Assembly: GCA_016839955.1 (NCBI GenBank)
Contig: JAEOTI010000652.1
Coordinates: 1 to 6,132, forward strand
DNA: 6,132 nt
Direction: 5' to 3'
Source: Candidatus Hodarchaeota archaeon
Lineage (GTDB): Archaea; Asgardarchaeota; Heimdallarchaeia; Hodarchaeales; YT1-057
Shown here: positions 1 through 5,948 of the stretch, piece after piece
How positions within the stretch are numbered: the first letter of the stretch is position 1
Layout of the letters: every line of letters starts with the position of its first letter
Program-made: the position numbers and the translations under genes
The notes under the pieces: model-generated
Databases searched by the model: none
Told to the model about the DNA's origin: nothing
The model's input: only the letters and a program-made list of their open reading frames with translations

Positions 1-1
1 A

Positions 2-181
2 ACCCTCAGAGCTATTGATTCAACGTTAATTAATAGTACAATGCTCCCTCAAATTGTCGTGCTTGCATTAATATTCTTGGGAGAAGTACCGACATTGAGA
101 GAATGGTTTGGTTTAGTTTTAATCACAGTCTGTGTATTCTTGATCCAAATAAGTGAAGCAAAAAAAACCTCTAATATATGA
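2..181 (+). CDS. DMT/EamA-family membrane transporter, C-terminal end (partial)
   Basis: This is the last 59 residues of a gene whose start lies left of the window; it stops at TGA 179-181. The fragment has two hydrophobic helices (about residues 8-28 and 35-51). Between them is a short loop with Leu-Gly-Glu at residues 26-28 followed by a Trp-containing segment (ReWfG), and the tail is short and Lys-rich. In the drug/metabolite transporter superfamily, the last two of ten helices typically read as an x-LGE loop followed by a final helix of the G-x-x-LI-x-x-G type, and the match here is good. Such proteins export or import small metabolites across the cytoplasmic membrane; the substrate cannot be told from this piece. 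The gene converges on the carboxypeptidase gene with only 11 nt between the stop codons. The A8 run in its last codons (160-167) may also serve as the terminator of that opposite gene. Confidence 0.72.
   Translation, partial: TLRAIDSTLINSTMLPQIVVLALIFLGEVPTLREWFGLVLITVCVFLIQISEAKKTSNI
160..167 (-). terminator. T8 tract, candidate terminator of the carboxypeptidase gene
   Basis: On the minus strand this is an uninterrupted run of eight T, 26 nt past the carboxypeptidase stop codon. Archaeal RNA polymerase is known to terminate at U-tracts without needing a hairpin. The tract lies inside the last codons (Lys-Lys) of the opposite transporter gene. The assignment is by sequence and position only. 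Confidence 0.4.
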
Positions 182-192
182 GTAATTGAGTA

Positions 193-1923
193 TTAAAACT
201 CGTTTTTGACACATTTTTTACTTATTTTAGATGTCCTTTTTTTTACGAAAAAGCTGTAAAAAATCATAGGAAATACAAAAATCACCCATAAGTCCACAAT
301 AGAATAGCCACTGTCTTTTTCATCTTGTTGGCTAAGAATGAAATGTTGAAACCCAGTGTATTCATTTCCAACTCGAATGTAAAGCTCCTGATTTTGTAGA
401 TGGTAAGGTAAATTAATGCTTATAGAATCTGAGACAGTTGAATTTGCCCCTATGATTGAGCCTGATCCAAGACTACTTCCGTTTACTTCTTCAATACGAA
501 TTTGATTAATTGACCAAATCCTAGGGCTTTTATTCCGAACTTGATAACCTATGAGAACACTATCTCCAAATTTTGTACCTCCTGAAATTTTATCAGCGGT
601 AATTTGTAGTCTAGGGGTCATTTCAAGTAAATAGTCGAAAGCAAAACGGATATCAAACCATAATCCGATAATATCGTCTTCTTCAGGAGCAAAATAGCCA
701 TAGATCCCTTTCCATTCCGAAATATAGTGTGTTTCATTATCCTCAATAACGTAAGTTGCCCCAGTACCGTCTACTGAAGCACTGTGGAAAATTTCAAATG
801 TGATCGGGGCGAGTGTACTCCGGTTTGAATACATCCACTCCCGCCAAAGCCCAACCCCTGTGTACAACTGATTTTGATCTTCGTTAAGTTGTAAATTCAT
901 TTCTACTTCGCTAGGAAAAGAAGGATAAAGATTGAACCAAGGTGGAAAAATATCCTGGAAATCATGAAACATATTTTGATAGAGGATATATTCAGAATAA
1001 ATTCCAGAATCATCATAATTAAAGAAAGTTGAATTTATACCCGAGTGTAGAGAATACGCCATGGCAAAACGATGCTTAAGGGCGAAATCCCGAAAAGTCT
1101 GGGTTTCAGGTTCAGAGAATGGGTGCTCACCTGCATAGATTTCAGATGTTACGTCATGATGTCCTTCTTGAGAACCCCCTCCAACAGGATAGTTCCTATT
1201 GAGGTCAACTAATCCCACTACATCTTCATTAACGAAGCTATCATTATCATTATCAATTCCTTCATAATATTCAAACGATTCACCGGTTTCCTTAAGATAT
1301 ATATATATTCTAGAAATATGTCCATCACCATCAACATCTTCTAAGGAATCTTCATCAAAAAGACCATCACCATCGTCATCGTAAGGATGTAGATTCTTCC
1401 GAAGCCAATGGTTTCCTTCATTTACAACAACTTCTAAGGCATCAGGATTTAAAGTAGGAATGATGTAGATTTCTTGAGAATTAACATATTCTGTCATAGG
1501 TTTTTCAAATTCATACCGGTTTAAAGTACGTAAAATAAACAAAAGGGCTGCTTCAACTGTAATCTGTTCACGTCCATGGTGTTGAGCTACTACTAAACTT
1601 TTAGCCTTTTGTCGAGAGTCAAGTTCATTTGTGACACGTACACAGTAAATGCTTCGATTCTGGTAGCTTTTACCAATTTCCCAAACATCAATTAAATCTG
1701 GAGCAATCTGTTCAAAACGCATTATCTCCTCGATTGTTTGCGAATAGTTGTGAAATTGGTCTTCATATAATAAATCCAACCATTCCCAATCACGATCTAC
1801 CGTAGGATACTCAATAGGTGTGATTACAACTTGAGAAGATTGAGCAGTAACGAGAGAAGTCAAAGGAAATAAGGTAAAGAAGACAACTGGAAGGAAAAGA
1901 CTAATTCTAAAATTCCAATTCAC
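193..1923 (-). CDS. Secreted, membrane-anchored M14 zinc carboxypeptidase
   Basis: Metallocarboxypeptidase of the M14 (carboxypeptidase A) family, expected to cleave C-terminal residues from peptides outside the cell. Residues 1-27 look like a Sec signal peptide, with cleavage after Val-Thr-Ala27. Zinc ligands are H116 and E119 (H-x-x-E) and H293 (S-L-H). R175 (W-L-R-K-N) matches Arg127 of carboxypeptidase A, and N242-R243 (D-L-N-R-N) match Asn144-Arg145. Y354 matches Tyr248, keeping the exact 11-residue spacing to the W-x-Y tyrosine, and E377 (T-F-E) matches catalytic Glu270. No key residue is missing, so it should be active. Residues 181-234 form an Asp-rich insert resembling calcium-binding loops. 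Residues 437-535 look like a beta-sandwich domain. A helix at about 541-560 followed by K-K-R would anchor the C terminus. Eight N-x-S/T sequons fit an exported protein. The start is GTG, since an in-frame TGA lies 15 nt upstream of it and no ATG occurs before residue 68; a weak GGTG element precedes it. Confidence 0.92.
   Translation of the reverse strand: MNWNFRISLFLPVVFFTLFPLTSLVTAQSSQVVITPIEYPTVDRDWEWLDLLYEDQFHNYSQTIEEIMRFEQIAPDLIDVWEIGKSYQNRSIYCVRVTNELDSRQKAKSLVVAQHHGREQITVEAALLFILRTLNRYEFEKPMTEYVNSQEIYIIPTLNPDALEVVVNEGNHWLRKNLHPYDDDGDGLFDEDSLEDVDGDGHISRIYIYLKETGESFEYYEGIDNDNDSFVNEDVVGLVDLNRNYPVGGGSQEGHHDVTSEIYAGEHPFSEPETQTFRDFALKHRFAMAYSLHSGINSTFFNYDDSGIYSEYILYQNMFHDFQDIFPPWFNLYPSFPSEVEMNLQLNEDQNQLYTGVGLWREWMYSNRSTLAPITFEIFHSASVDGTGATYVIEDNETHYISEWKGIYGYFAPEEDDIIGLWFDIRFAFDYLLEMTPRLQITADKISGGTKFGDSVLIGYQVRNKSPRIWSINQIRIEEVNGSSLGSGSIIGANSTVSDSISINLPYHLQNQELYIRVGNEYTGFQHFILSQQDEKDSGYSIVDLWVIFVFPMIFYSFFVKKRTSKISKKCVKNEF
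237..244 (+). terminator. T8 tract, candidate terminator of the DMT transporter gene
   Basis: A run of eight T on the plus strand, 55 nt past the transporter stop, with a weaker T6 before it at 214-219. It lies inside the 3' end of the oppositely oriented carboxypeptidase gene, where it encodes the Lys-Lys after the membrane anchor. As an archaeal U-tract terminator it would stop the transporter transcript after a short antisense overlap. This is inferred from position. Confidence 0.35.
1222..1383 (-). other. Asp-rich, calcium-loop-like insert within the M14 catalytic domain
   Basis: This stretch encodes residues 181-234 of the carboxypeptidase. It lies between the W-L-R-K-N motif (substrate Arg) and the D-L-N-R-N motif (Asn-Arg pair). 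It holds three acidic clusters of the D-x-D-x-D type: D182-D184-D186, D196-D198-D200 followed by G-x-I, and D224-D226-D228. These resemble EF-hand, dockerin or thrombospondin type-3 calcium loops. From memory, inserts of this kind recur in one clade of secreted prokaryotic M14 enzymes. A role in calcium-dependent folding outside the cell is inference. Confidence 0.6.
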
Positions 1924-1997
1924 TTTACAACACCATCAAATTCAACATAAGGAAAAATGAAAACCAAAAATGCCTATTTTTTAGAAATTGACTAATT

Positions 1998-2005
1998 ATT
2001 ATAAA
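1998..2005 (-). promoter_or_regulatory. Candidate TATA box of the carboxypeptidase gene
   Basis: The minus strand reads TTTATAAT here, preceded by the purine-rich GAAAACAGAA, which resembles an archaeal BRE. Transcription would start near 1976, giving a leader of about 50 nt before the GTG. It is the best TATA match upstream of this gene, but the region is AT-rich and chance matches are likely. Confidence 0.4.
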
Positions 2006-2037
2006 TTCTGTTTTCCTTTTCCTATTTGAGGTTTTCA

Positions 2038-2134
2038 TTCTAGGAAAGATCTAATGTGAAAGTAAAAAGTCAAGCAACCAGTGCTGAGGCAGGTTGAAAC
2101 GTCTCTTGCGCGAATAGTGTATTTTATCCTAGAA
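2038..2134. repeat. Widely spaced 8-bp inverted repeat in the divergent promoter region
   Basis: TTCTAGGA at 2038-2045 is the exact reverse complement of TCCTAGAA at 2127-2134, with 81 bp between. The octamer GTTTTCAT also occurs directly at both ends (2031-2038 and 2136-2143), so the two edges of this segment share two short words. The span lies between the two divergent promoters and could hold paired regulator sites. Octamers can match by chance in DNA of this composition. Confidence 0.3.
2075..2096. other. Stem-loop in a GC-richer patch between divergent promoters
   Basis: CAACC (2075-2079) pairs with GGTTG (2092-2096), and inside it TGC (2082-2084) pairs with GCA (2089-2091). This leaves a TGAG loop and an AG bulge on the 5' side. 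The patch from about 2071 to 2118 is clearly richer in G and C than the flanks. No tRNA, C/D-box or riboswitch consensus is visible. It may be an operator or part of a small RNA; neither is demonstrated. Confidence 0.3.
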
Positions 2135-2167
2135 AGTTTTCATCTGAATTTACATAAGAATTGGTGA

Positions 2168-2197
2168 TTTAGAAATCTAAACCTTTATTTTAGATTT
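2168..2197. promoter_or_regulatory. Operator-like palindromes overlapping the likely promoter of the membrane-protein gene
   Basis: The word TTTAGA occurs three times in alternating orientation: TTTAGA 2168-2173, TCTAAA 2176-2181 and TTTAGA 2189-2194. The second and third form a perfect 9-bp inverted repeat, AAATCTAAA (2173-2181) with TTTAGATTT (2189-2197), around a 7-nt loop. The first and second form a separate 6-bp palindrome with a 2-nt gap. The weak TATA-like TTTATTTT (2184-2191) lies between the arms. That arrangement fits a repressor blocking TBP, which is inference. Confidence 0.4.
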
Positions 2198-2245
2198 TGG
2201 TATTATTATGAATATTTACCAGTGAAATTATCATCTTACAAAAAT

Positions 2246-2252
2246 TGGGGGA
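2246..2252 (+). promoter_or_regulatory. Ribosome binding site deciding the TTG start at 2262
   Basis: The run TGGGGGA lies 9 nt upstream of TTG 2262-2264 and is the only strong G-rich Shine-Dalgarno-like element near any start in the window. It supports the TTG over the next methionine, residue 28, which lies inside the first membrane helix. The in-frame stop upstream is TGA 2223-2225, and no ATG lies between. Confidence 0.55.
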
Positions 2253-2261
2253 ACTATTTCT

Positions 2262-4178
2262 TTGTCTTCTTATGCTATAAATGAAATATTATTTAGTTTA
2301 GTTATTGTTGTTGGAATTACTTTCATCGTTTCTACAATTGTTATGCTTTTAATTCAAGTGATTGAAAGTCGAAATAATCCTTTTGACCTCTTATGGAGAT
2401 CTGTAGCAATAATATTTGGCATTCCCGTAGCAATATTAATTTTGACATTACCATTGGTTACTCCGTTTGTACTAGGTATGTTAGGATCGGATAAAGAGAG
2501 CAAACAATTTGCTTCTCTAATCTATATACTTCTGATAATTTTCCTTTCGATATTATGTCAAATTTTCTTCGTTCGACATCAAGTGATTCACAAAATGCGT
2601 GATCTTGGAGATGTCTCGTTTTTAGAATATCTACGCTTTCGATTGGGAGCAGGTCGTATCGCTGAAGCGGAAATTGATTCAAAAGCGAGAGGAAGACTTA
2701 GAACAGACATACTCATTGAACGATTAGATAAAATTCGACCTATTAGTTTCGGTCCACGAGATTCTGAACCAGTTCCTCCTACCATGGAAGGCGTTATTCC
2801 AGATAAATCTGATGGTGACGCTTATGTACGACATCTCGGTTTAAGAATTCGTTGGAGACCAACATTAATAACTTCGGGATTGGAAATCGGAATAATATTT
2901 CTATTATTATGGTTAGCATTGTTCTCGTTAGCTATATTACCAACTGGAGTAATTTTGATTCCTTTACTAGGAACAATGTTGTTTCTATTTTTTCTAGGTA
3001 TGCTAACAGATATTCAGATGAATGAGGCTGCTTTCCTCATCTCTGTTGTACCAATGCTTTCCATTACTCTCTTTATCTCCTCAACTTATTTGGTAGGATT
3101 ACAAAGCTTCATTGATTCGGTTTGGTTCATAGCTGTTGGTATTTCTCTATATTTTTCTTCTATTGTTTTCCCTGTTCTCCTCTTTTTCGCTGTACTCATT
3201 GGTAGGTCTACTGGAGATTGGTTACTAACAGGTACCACACTCCAAAGATTTGCTACACGAACCCAAACTTTACTTTGGGTGGTTGTCTGCACAATAGGCT
3301 TTAGTCTGATGTTTTTGATTGAAGGAAAAGTACTGTATTCGGCAGTATATTGTGTTTTTTTCCTAGGTTGGGCAATGGTTCTTGCAAGTATTCCATTAGA
3401 CGAGAAACTTGTAGTTGGTCTAGTTACATCCTTTCTTTCCCTTTTTGTGGCTTTTATTGCAGGTTTGCACATAAATCAAATCAGTATTCTGCTGCTGATC
3501 GTAGGTTCAATGACAGCAGCTTATTTGGGGGATTTTTTTGATTTTCATAAATCTAATATTCAATGGCAACAGACCAGAAATATTGCAGGGTTATTTCTAA
3601 TCATCTCATTGTTTTTAGTACTTCTAAATATTAGTCTCAATAAGTATTATTTTAGTGAAGAGACTTATGCATTTAGTCTTTTTACAATAGCCGGAACAGC
3701 AATTAGCTTGGCTATGAAATTTAATCTTGAAATGGAAGAATCCTTTATAATCAGTTCACTGCTGATTTTAATTCCCCCTCTTTTCTTTACATTTTTCGCC
3801 AGCTTTCTTATTGGACAGAATCTTAGACGTAACGTACTTTGCATTGCTGCGGATGGTCATCGTTTTCCCAACAGAGGAGAGAGAGTCTTAGATGATTGGT
3901 TAACCGATAATCGCTTGTTGCATGAAGTTCATCTGGTTTTGGTTGGTTCGGTTCAGCTTTCTTTTTTGGTAAAAAAAGGAGACAGAAATTATTATCTTAA
4001 GTATTGGGTAGATATCGGCGGTCCAGAGGATATGGTTCAATACCATAGATTTGAACAGGCAGTTAAATTGAAAAAAATTAAGGTAGATCTGATCCATCCA
4101 AGAGATCTTGATTATTTGGATTCCCGATTGAATTATATCCTGAAGGGGACAGATTCTTCTGAGGGGATAAGAAGATAA
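2262..4178 (+). CDS. Uncharacterised polytopic membrane protein with C-terminal degenerate nuclease-like domain
   Basis: I do not recognise the membrane part as any known transporter or enzyme family. The 638-residue product has hydrophobic segments at about 8-34, 48-71, 84-106, 203-225, 228-249, 255-280, 285-313, 336-354, 356-377, 382-402, 405-424, 438-457, 466-485 and 493-517, so about 14 helices. After the third helix comes a basic hydrophilic loop of about 95 residues (107-200), probably cytoplasmic by the positive-inside rule. Shorter basic loops at 314-335 and 425-437 fit that topology. A soluble tail (about 524-628) resembles an archaeal PD-(D/E)XK-type nuclease domain with two catalytic acids replaced. 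Simple helix counting from an outside N terminus puts this tail outside, while the Arg-Arg after the last helix suggests inside, so one helix call is probably wrong. Translation starts at TTG after a good ribosome site. The gene is divergent from the carboxypeptidase and alone on its strand. It is certainly a gene; its function is unknown. Confidence 0.85.
   Translation: MSSYAINEILFSLVIVVGITFIVSTIVMLLIQVIESRNNPFDLLWRSVAIIFGIPVAILILTLPLVTPFVLGMLGSDKESKQFASLIYILLIIFLSILCQIFFVRHQVIHKMRDLGDVSFLEYLRFRLGAGRIAEAEIDSKARGRLRTDILIERLDKIRPISFGPRDSEPVPPTMEGVIPDKSDGDAYVRHLGLRIRWRPTLITSGLEIGIIFLLLWLALFSLAILPTGVILIPLLGTMLFLFFLGMLTDIQMNEAAFLISVVPMLSITLFISSTYLVGLQSFIDSVWFIAVGISLYFSSIVFPVLLFFAVLIGRSTGDWLLTGTTLQRFATRTQTLLWVVVCTIGFSLMFLIEGKVLYSAVYCVFFLGWAMVLASIPLDEKLVVGLVTSFLSLFVAFIAGLHINQISILLLIVGSMTAAYLGDFFDFHKSNIQWQQTRNIAGLFLIISLFLVLLNISLNKYYFSEETYAFSLFTIAGTAISLAMKFNLEMEESFIISSLLILIPPLFFTFFASFLIGQNLRRNVLCIAADGHRFPNRGERVLDDWLTDNRLLHEVHLVLVGSVQLSFLVKKGDRNYYLKYWVDIGGPEDMVQYHRFEQAVKLKKIKVDLIHPRDLDYLDSRLNYILKGTDSSEGIRR
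3831..4145 (+). other. Degenerate PD-(D/E)XK-like domain at the C terminus of the membrane protein
   Basis: This encodes residues 524-628. The order of motifs matches a small archaeal nuclease-like domain I know from memory. It begins with C-x(4)-D-G-H (C527, D531-G-H533), then an S/R-x-G-E helix start (R538-G539-E540) and an I-D-x-W-L-like helix (L543-D-D-W-L547). Next comes a beta hairpin that normally carries P-D-F-Y-L and then Y-I-E-Y-W-G, and last a helix and strand ending in an L-I-x-x-x-P-x-D-L-x-x-L pattern (L610 to L619). Here the hairpin Asp is replaced by S567 (L-S-F) and the central Glu by K580 (L-K-Y-W). Only the helix Glu, E540, remains, so metal-dependent cleavage is unlikely. 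A DNA-, RNA- or protein-binding role is inference. Confidence 0.55.
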
Positions 4179-4196
4179 GTTTTAACAAGTAAAATC

Positions 4197-4240
4197 AAAA
4201 AAAAAAATTGTTAGTTGAGGTATTTTTTCGGTAAAAATAC
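4197..4240. terminator. Bidirectional terminator between convergent genes
   Basis: GTATTTTT (4220-4227) and AAAAATAC (4233-4240) form a perfect 8-bp hairpin with the loop TCGGT. Its left side gives a T6 run on the plus strand, 43 nt past the membrane-protein stop. An A11 run at 4197-4207 gives T11 on the minus strand, shortly after the hairpin as seen from the TPR gene. So both converging transcripts meet a U-tract here. The pairing is read directly from the sequence; the function is inferred from archaeal U-tract termination. Confidence 0.55.
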
Positions 4241-4418
4241 ATTAATTGGATTTTTAAGTCTGTTTCTGGATTCATTCTGAATTTGGAGTTAATATTGAAA
4301 GACTTGGTTTTTCACAAATTTAAATTCTAGAAGATAGACAAAATCGCTGGAAACAAGCACTACTTGACCCCACAGCTAAAAATATGTTAATTCTTGATTG
4401 AATGGAACTAAAGAACAT
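4241..4418. other. Intergenic stretch without a confident gene
   Basis: This is the 3' side of the convergent gap, downstream of the terminator hairpin. A 25-codon open stretch (4324-4401, plus) has coding-like composition but lacks a start and a known domain. A small 5-bp inverted repeat, ATTCA-TTC-TGAAT, lies at about 4271-4283. No promoter, RNA gene or mobile-element signature is seen. Confidence 0.5.
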
Positions 4419-5909
4419 CTAAACATCGTTACGTACTCTTTTGAGATATTTTAGAACCTCTTGTAATTGTGTTTGCTCGTAAGTATCGATTGAAATCTTC
4501 TGTGTTTGTTTAAGTTTATGTAATTGTTTTTCTGATTTTTTTAATTCTTTTCGAGAACGTTCAGCTAAAAGTAACAAATTAAATTCTTCAGCTAGAAGCT
4601 CTGCACGATGGAATGTGTCAGAAGCACGTTTAAGATCGAAATCTGCTTGATATAGCAGCCCTTGAATGAAGACTGACTCAGTGTATGTCCCATATAACCG
4701 TTCTCGTTTGGAAAAAGATTCCATTTCTTTAAGTAGAGTTCTACAGGTCACTAAATGTTCTTTTTCTTCATCCAGAAGATACAACAGTATTGATCCCTCT
4801 AAAACTAGTTCAGTACTCTGAATCAATAAGTCAAAGTGGGGAATTTTTTCCGCAAGAGTCCGAGCTTGATTACCTAGATCTATTGCTTCTCTGAGGTTGC
4901 CTTGTTCTAATTTTAGATATCCAGAAGTCATGAGATATCTTACGTTGATGTCCGGTAATTTAGAACCTTTAGTGAGGTTATTGAGTTCTTGAACCTGTTT
5001 AGTTGCAGAATCGATTGAACCAAGCATTAACAAAACTTGTGATAAGTACTGTCTTGACTCTGCAATAGATTGTGGGTTTCCTATCTGTTCCTTAAAGATA
5101 ATCGCCCGAAGCAGGAATTCTTTTGCTTTGACAATTTTTCCCTGTTTCCAACATACGATCCCTAGATTATTCAGTGAAATCGCAATATCTCCAGGATGAC
5201 CAATCTCCTCAAAAAAAAGTAATCCTTTGTTATAATATTCCTCTGCTTTCTCTAATTCTCCCCTTAATCTAAAAACTTCTCCAAGGTTTGTTGAGAACGC
5301 AGCTATCTGGTGAGTATTTCCTAGTTTTTCACCAATTTTGAGACATTGGTTGAAAGAATCCTCAGCTTGTTCGAACAAACCTTGTTGCATGAAGACTAAA
5401 GCAAGATTGTTACGTGTATTAGCTAAAGATATTGGGCTGTCAATCTCTTCTAAAAACGTCAAACTTCGACGTAAAAGCTCTTCAGCTTTGTTTAAATTCC
5501 CTTGATGCCAATAAAAGACACCTAAGTTATTTAATGAGTTAGATATCTCCTCTGAATCTCCAATTTTTTCCCTAATGTCTAAAGCTTTTTTATAAAAGGT
5601 CTCAGACTGTTTAATCTCCCCTTTTTCTCGATTTATTCTCCCCAAATTCGTCAATGCTTCTGCTTTACCAACAAGGTATAGTGGGGACTCCTCAGCAATT
5701 TCTAATGCCTTTTGAGCCTTTTTCCTAGCTTTTGATAACTGACCAATTTGCCACAAACAATGACTTTGTTCATTAAAAGCATTTACGCGATATTCACGTT
5801 TTTCAATAGGAATTTGAGGTTGAAAACCTTCTAGTAGGGTAAGAGCTTCATAAAATTTTCCTAATCTCTTCAATTTCTTTGCTTCTTCAAGAGAGTTAGA
5901 AAAAGGCAA
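4419..5909 (-). CDS. Cytoplasmic TPR-repeat protein (tetratricopeptide scaffold)
   Basis: The 496-residue product lacks a signal peptide and membrane helices and is almost entirely helical TPR repeats. Six consecutive units share a strict 40-residue period: the N/Y-L-G/A/S turn of helix A falls at 88-90, 128-130, 168-170, 208-210, 248-250 and 288-290. Each is followed by G-x-L-x-x-A-E and an acidic E-x-I-G linker. This matches the kinesin-light-chain/Tpr_12 type rather than classic 34-residue TPRs. Weaker units lie at about 7-30, 46-75, 325-354 and 412-441. A basic, coiled-coil-like tail (about 448-493) ends the protein. No enzymatic domain is fused. TPR arrays bind peptides or partner proteins; the partner here is unknown. 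The listed start is TTG at 5909; an in-frame stop lies shortly upstream and no ATG is in frame. An ATG at 5919 is one base out of frame, directly at the expected transcription start. The gene converges on the membrane-protein gene. Confidence 0.9.
   Translation of the reverse strand: MPFSNSLEEAKKLKRLGKFYEALTLLEGFQPQIPIEKREYRVNAFNEQSHCLWQIGQLSKARKKAQKALEIAEESPLYLVGKAEALTNLGRINREKGEIKQSETFYKKALDIREKIGDSEEISNSLNNLGVFYWHQGNLNKAEELLRRSLTFLEEIDSPISLANTRNNLALVFMQQGLFEQAEDSFNQCLKIGEKLGNTHQIAAFSTNLGEVFRLRGELEKAEEYYNKGLLFFEEIGHPGDIAISLNNLGIVCWKQGKIVKAKEFLLRAIIFKEQIGNPQSIAESRQYLSQVLLMLGSIDSATKQVQELNNLTKGSKLPDINVRYLMTSGYLKLEQGNLREAIDLGNQARTLAEKIPHFDLLIQSTELVLEGSILLYLLDEEKEHLVTCRTLLKEMESFSKRERLYGTYTESVFIQGLLYQADFDLKRASDTFHRAELLAEEFNLLLLAERSRKELKKSEKQLHKLKQTQKISIDTYEQTQLQEVLKYLKRVRNDV
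4980..5669 (-). repeat. Six tandem 40-residue TPR units (120-bp period)
   Basis: This codes for residues 81-310 of the TPR protein. The N-L-G-like tripeptide recurs every 40 residues without any insertion or deletion across six units, so the DNA has a strict 120-bp period. Units 2 and 5 share S-L-N-N-L-G. The last unit (281-310) has decayed to Y-L-S and lacks the A-E pair. Unit identity in DNA is moderate, so the duplications are old. Confidence 0.75.
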
Positions 5910-5938
5910 GATCAGTCATACTTAGAGTGTGATTTTTT

Positions 5939-5948
5939 TCTATAAATG
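5939..5948 (-). promoter_or_regulatory. TATA box of the TPR gene
   Basis: The minus strand reads CATTTATAGA, preceded by a short purine run (GGAATGTAAA upstream) that could act as BRE. The TATA centre is about 24 nt from the A of ATG 5919 and about 34 nt from TTG 5909. Archaeal TATA boxes are centred about 26 nt before the transcription start. The transcript would therefore begin at or next to the ATG and be leaderless, or have a leader of about 10 nt before the TTG. Confidence 0.5.

Noticed and set aside
2071..2120. tRNA, C/D-box or riboswitch in the GC-richer intergenic patch
   Set aside because: There is no cloverleaf, no T-loop GTTC-like motif, no paired C and D boxes and no known riboswitch core; only a single bulged stem-loop is visible.
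2458..2785. Two antisense open frames of 74 and 65 codons
   Set aside because: Both are antisense to the third helix and basic loop of the membrane-protein gene, without ribosome sites or recognisable domains.
3086..3472. 128-codon open frame on the minus strand
   Set aside because: It lies wholly inside the membrane-protein gene, antisense to hydrophobic helices, and translates to a low-complexity basic, Thr-rich product without a domain. It is a shadow frame.
4419..5909. A TPR-linked enzyme, kinase or transcription factor fusion
   Set aside because: The product is TPR-like up to about residue 445 and then ends in a short basic coiled-coil-like tail; there is no helix-turn-helix, nucleotide-binding or protease motif.
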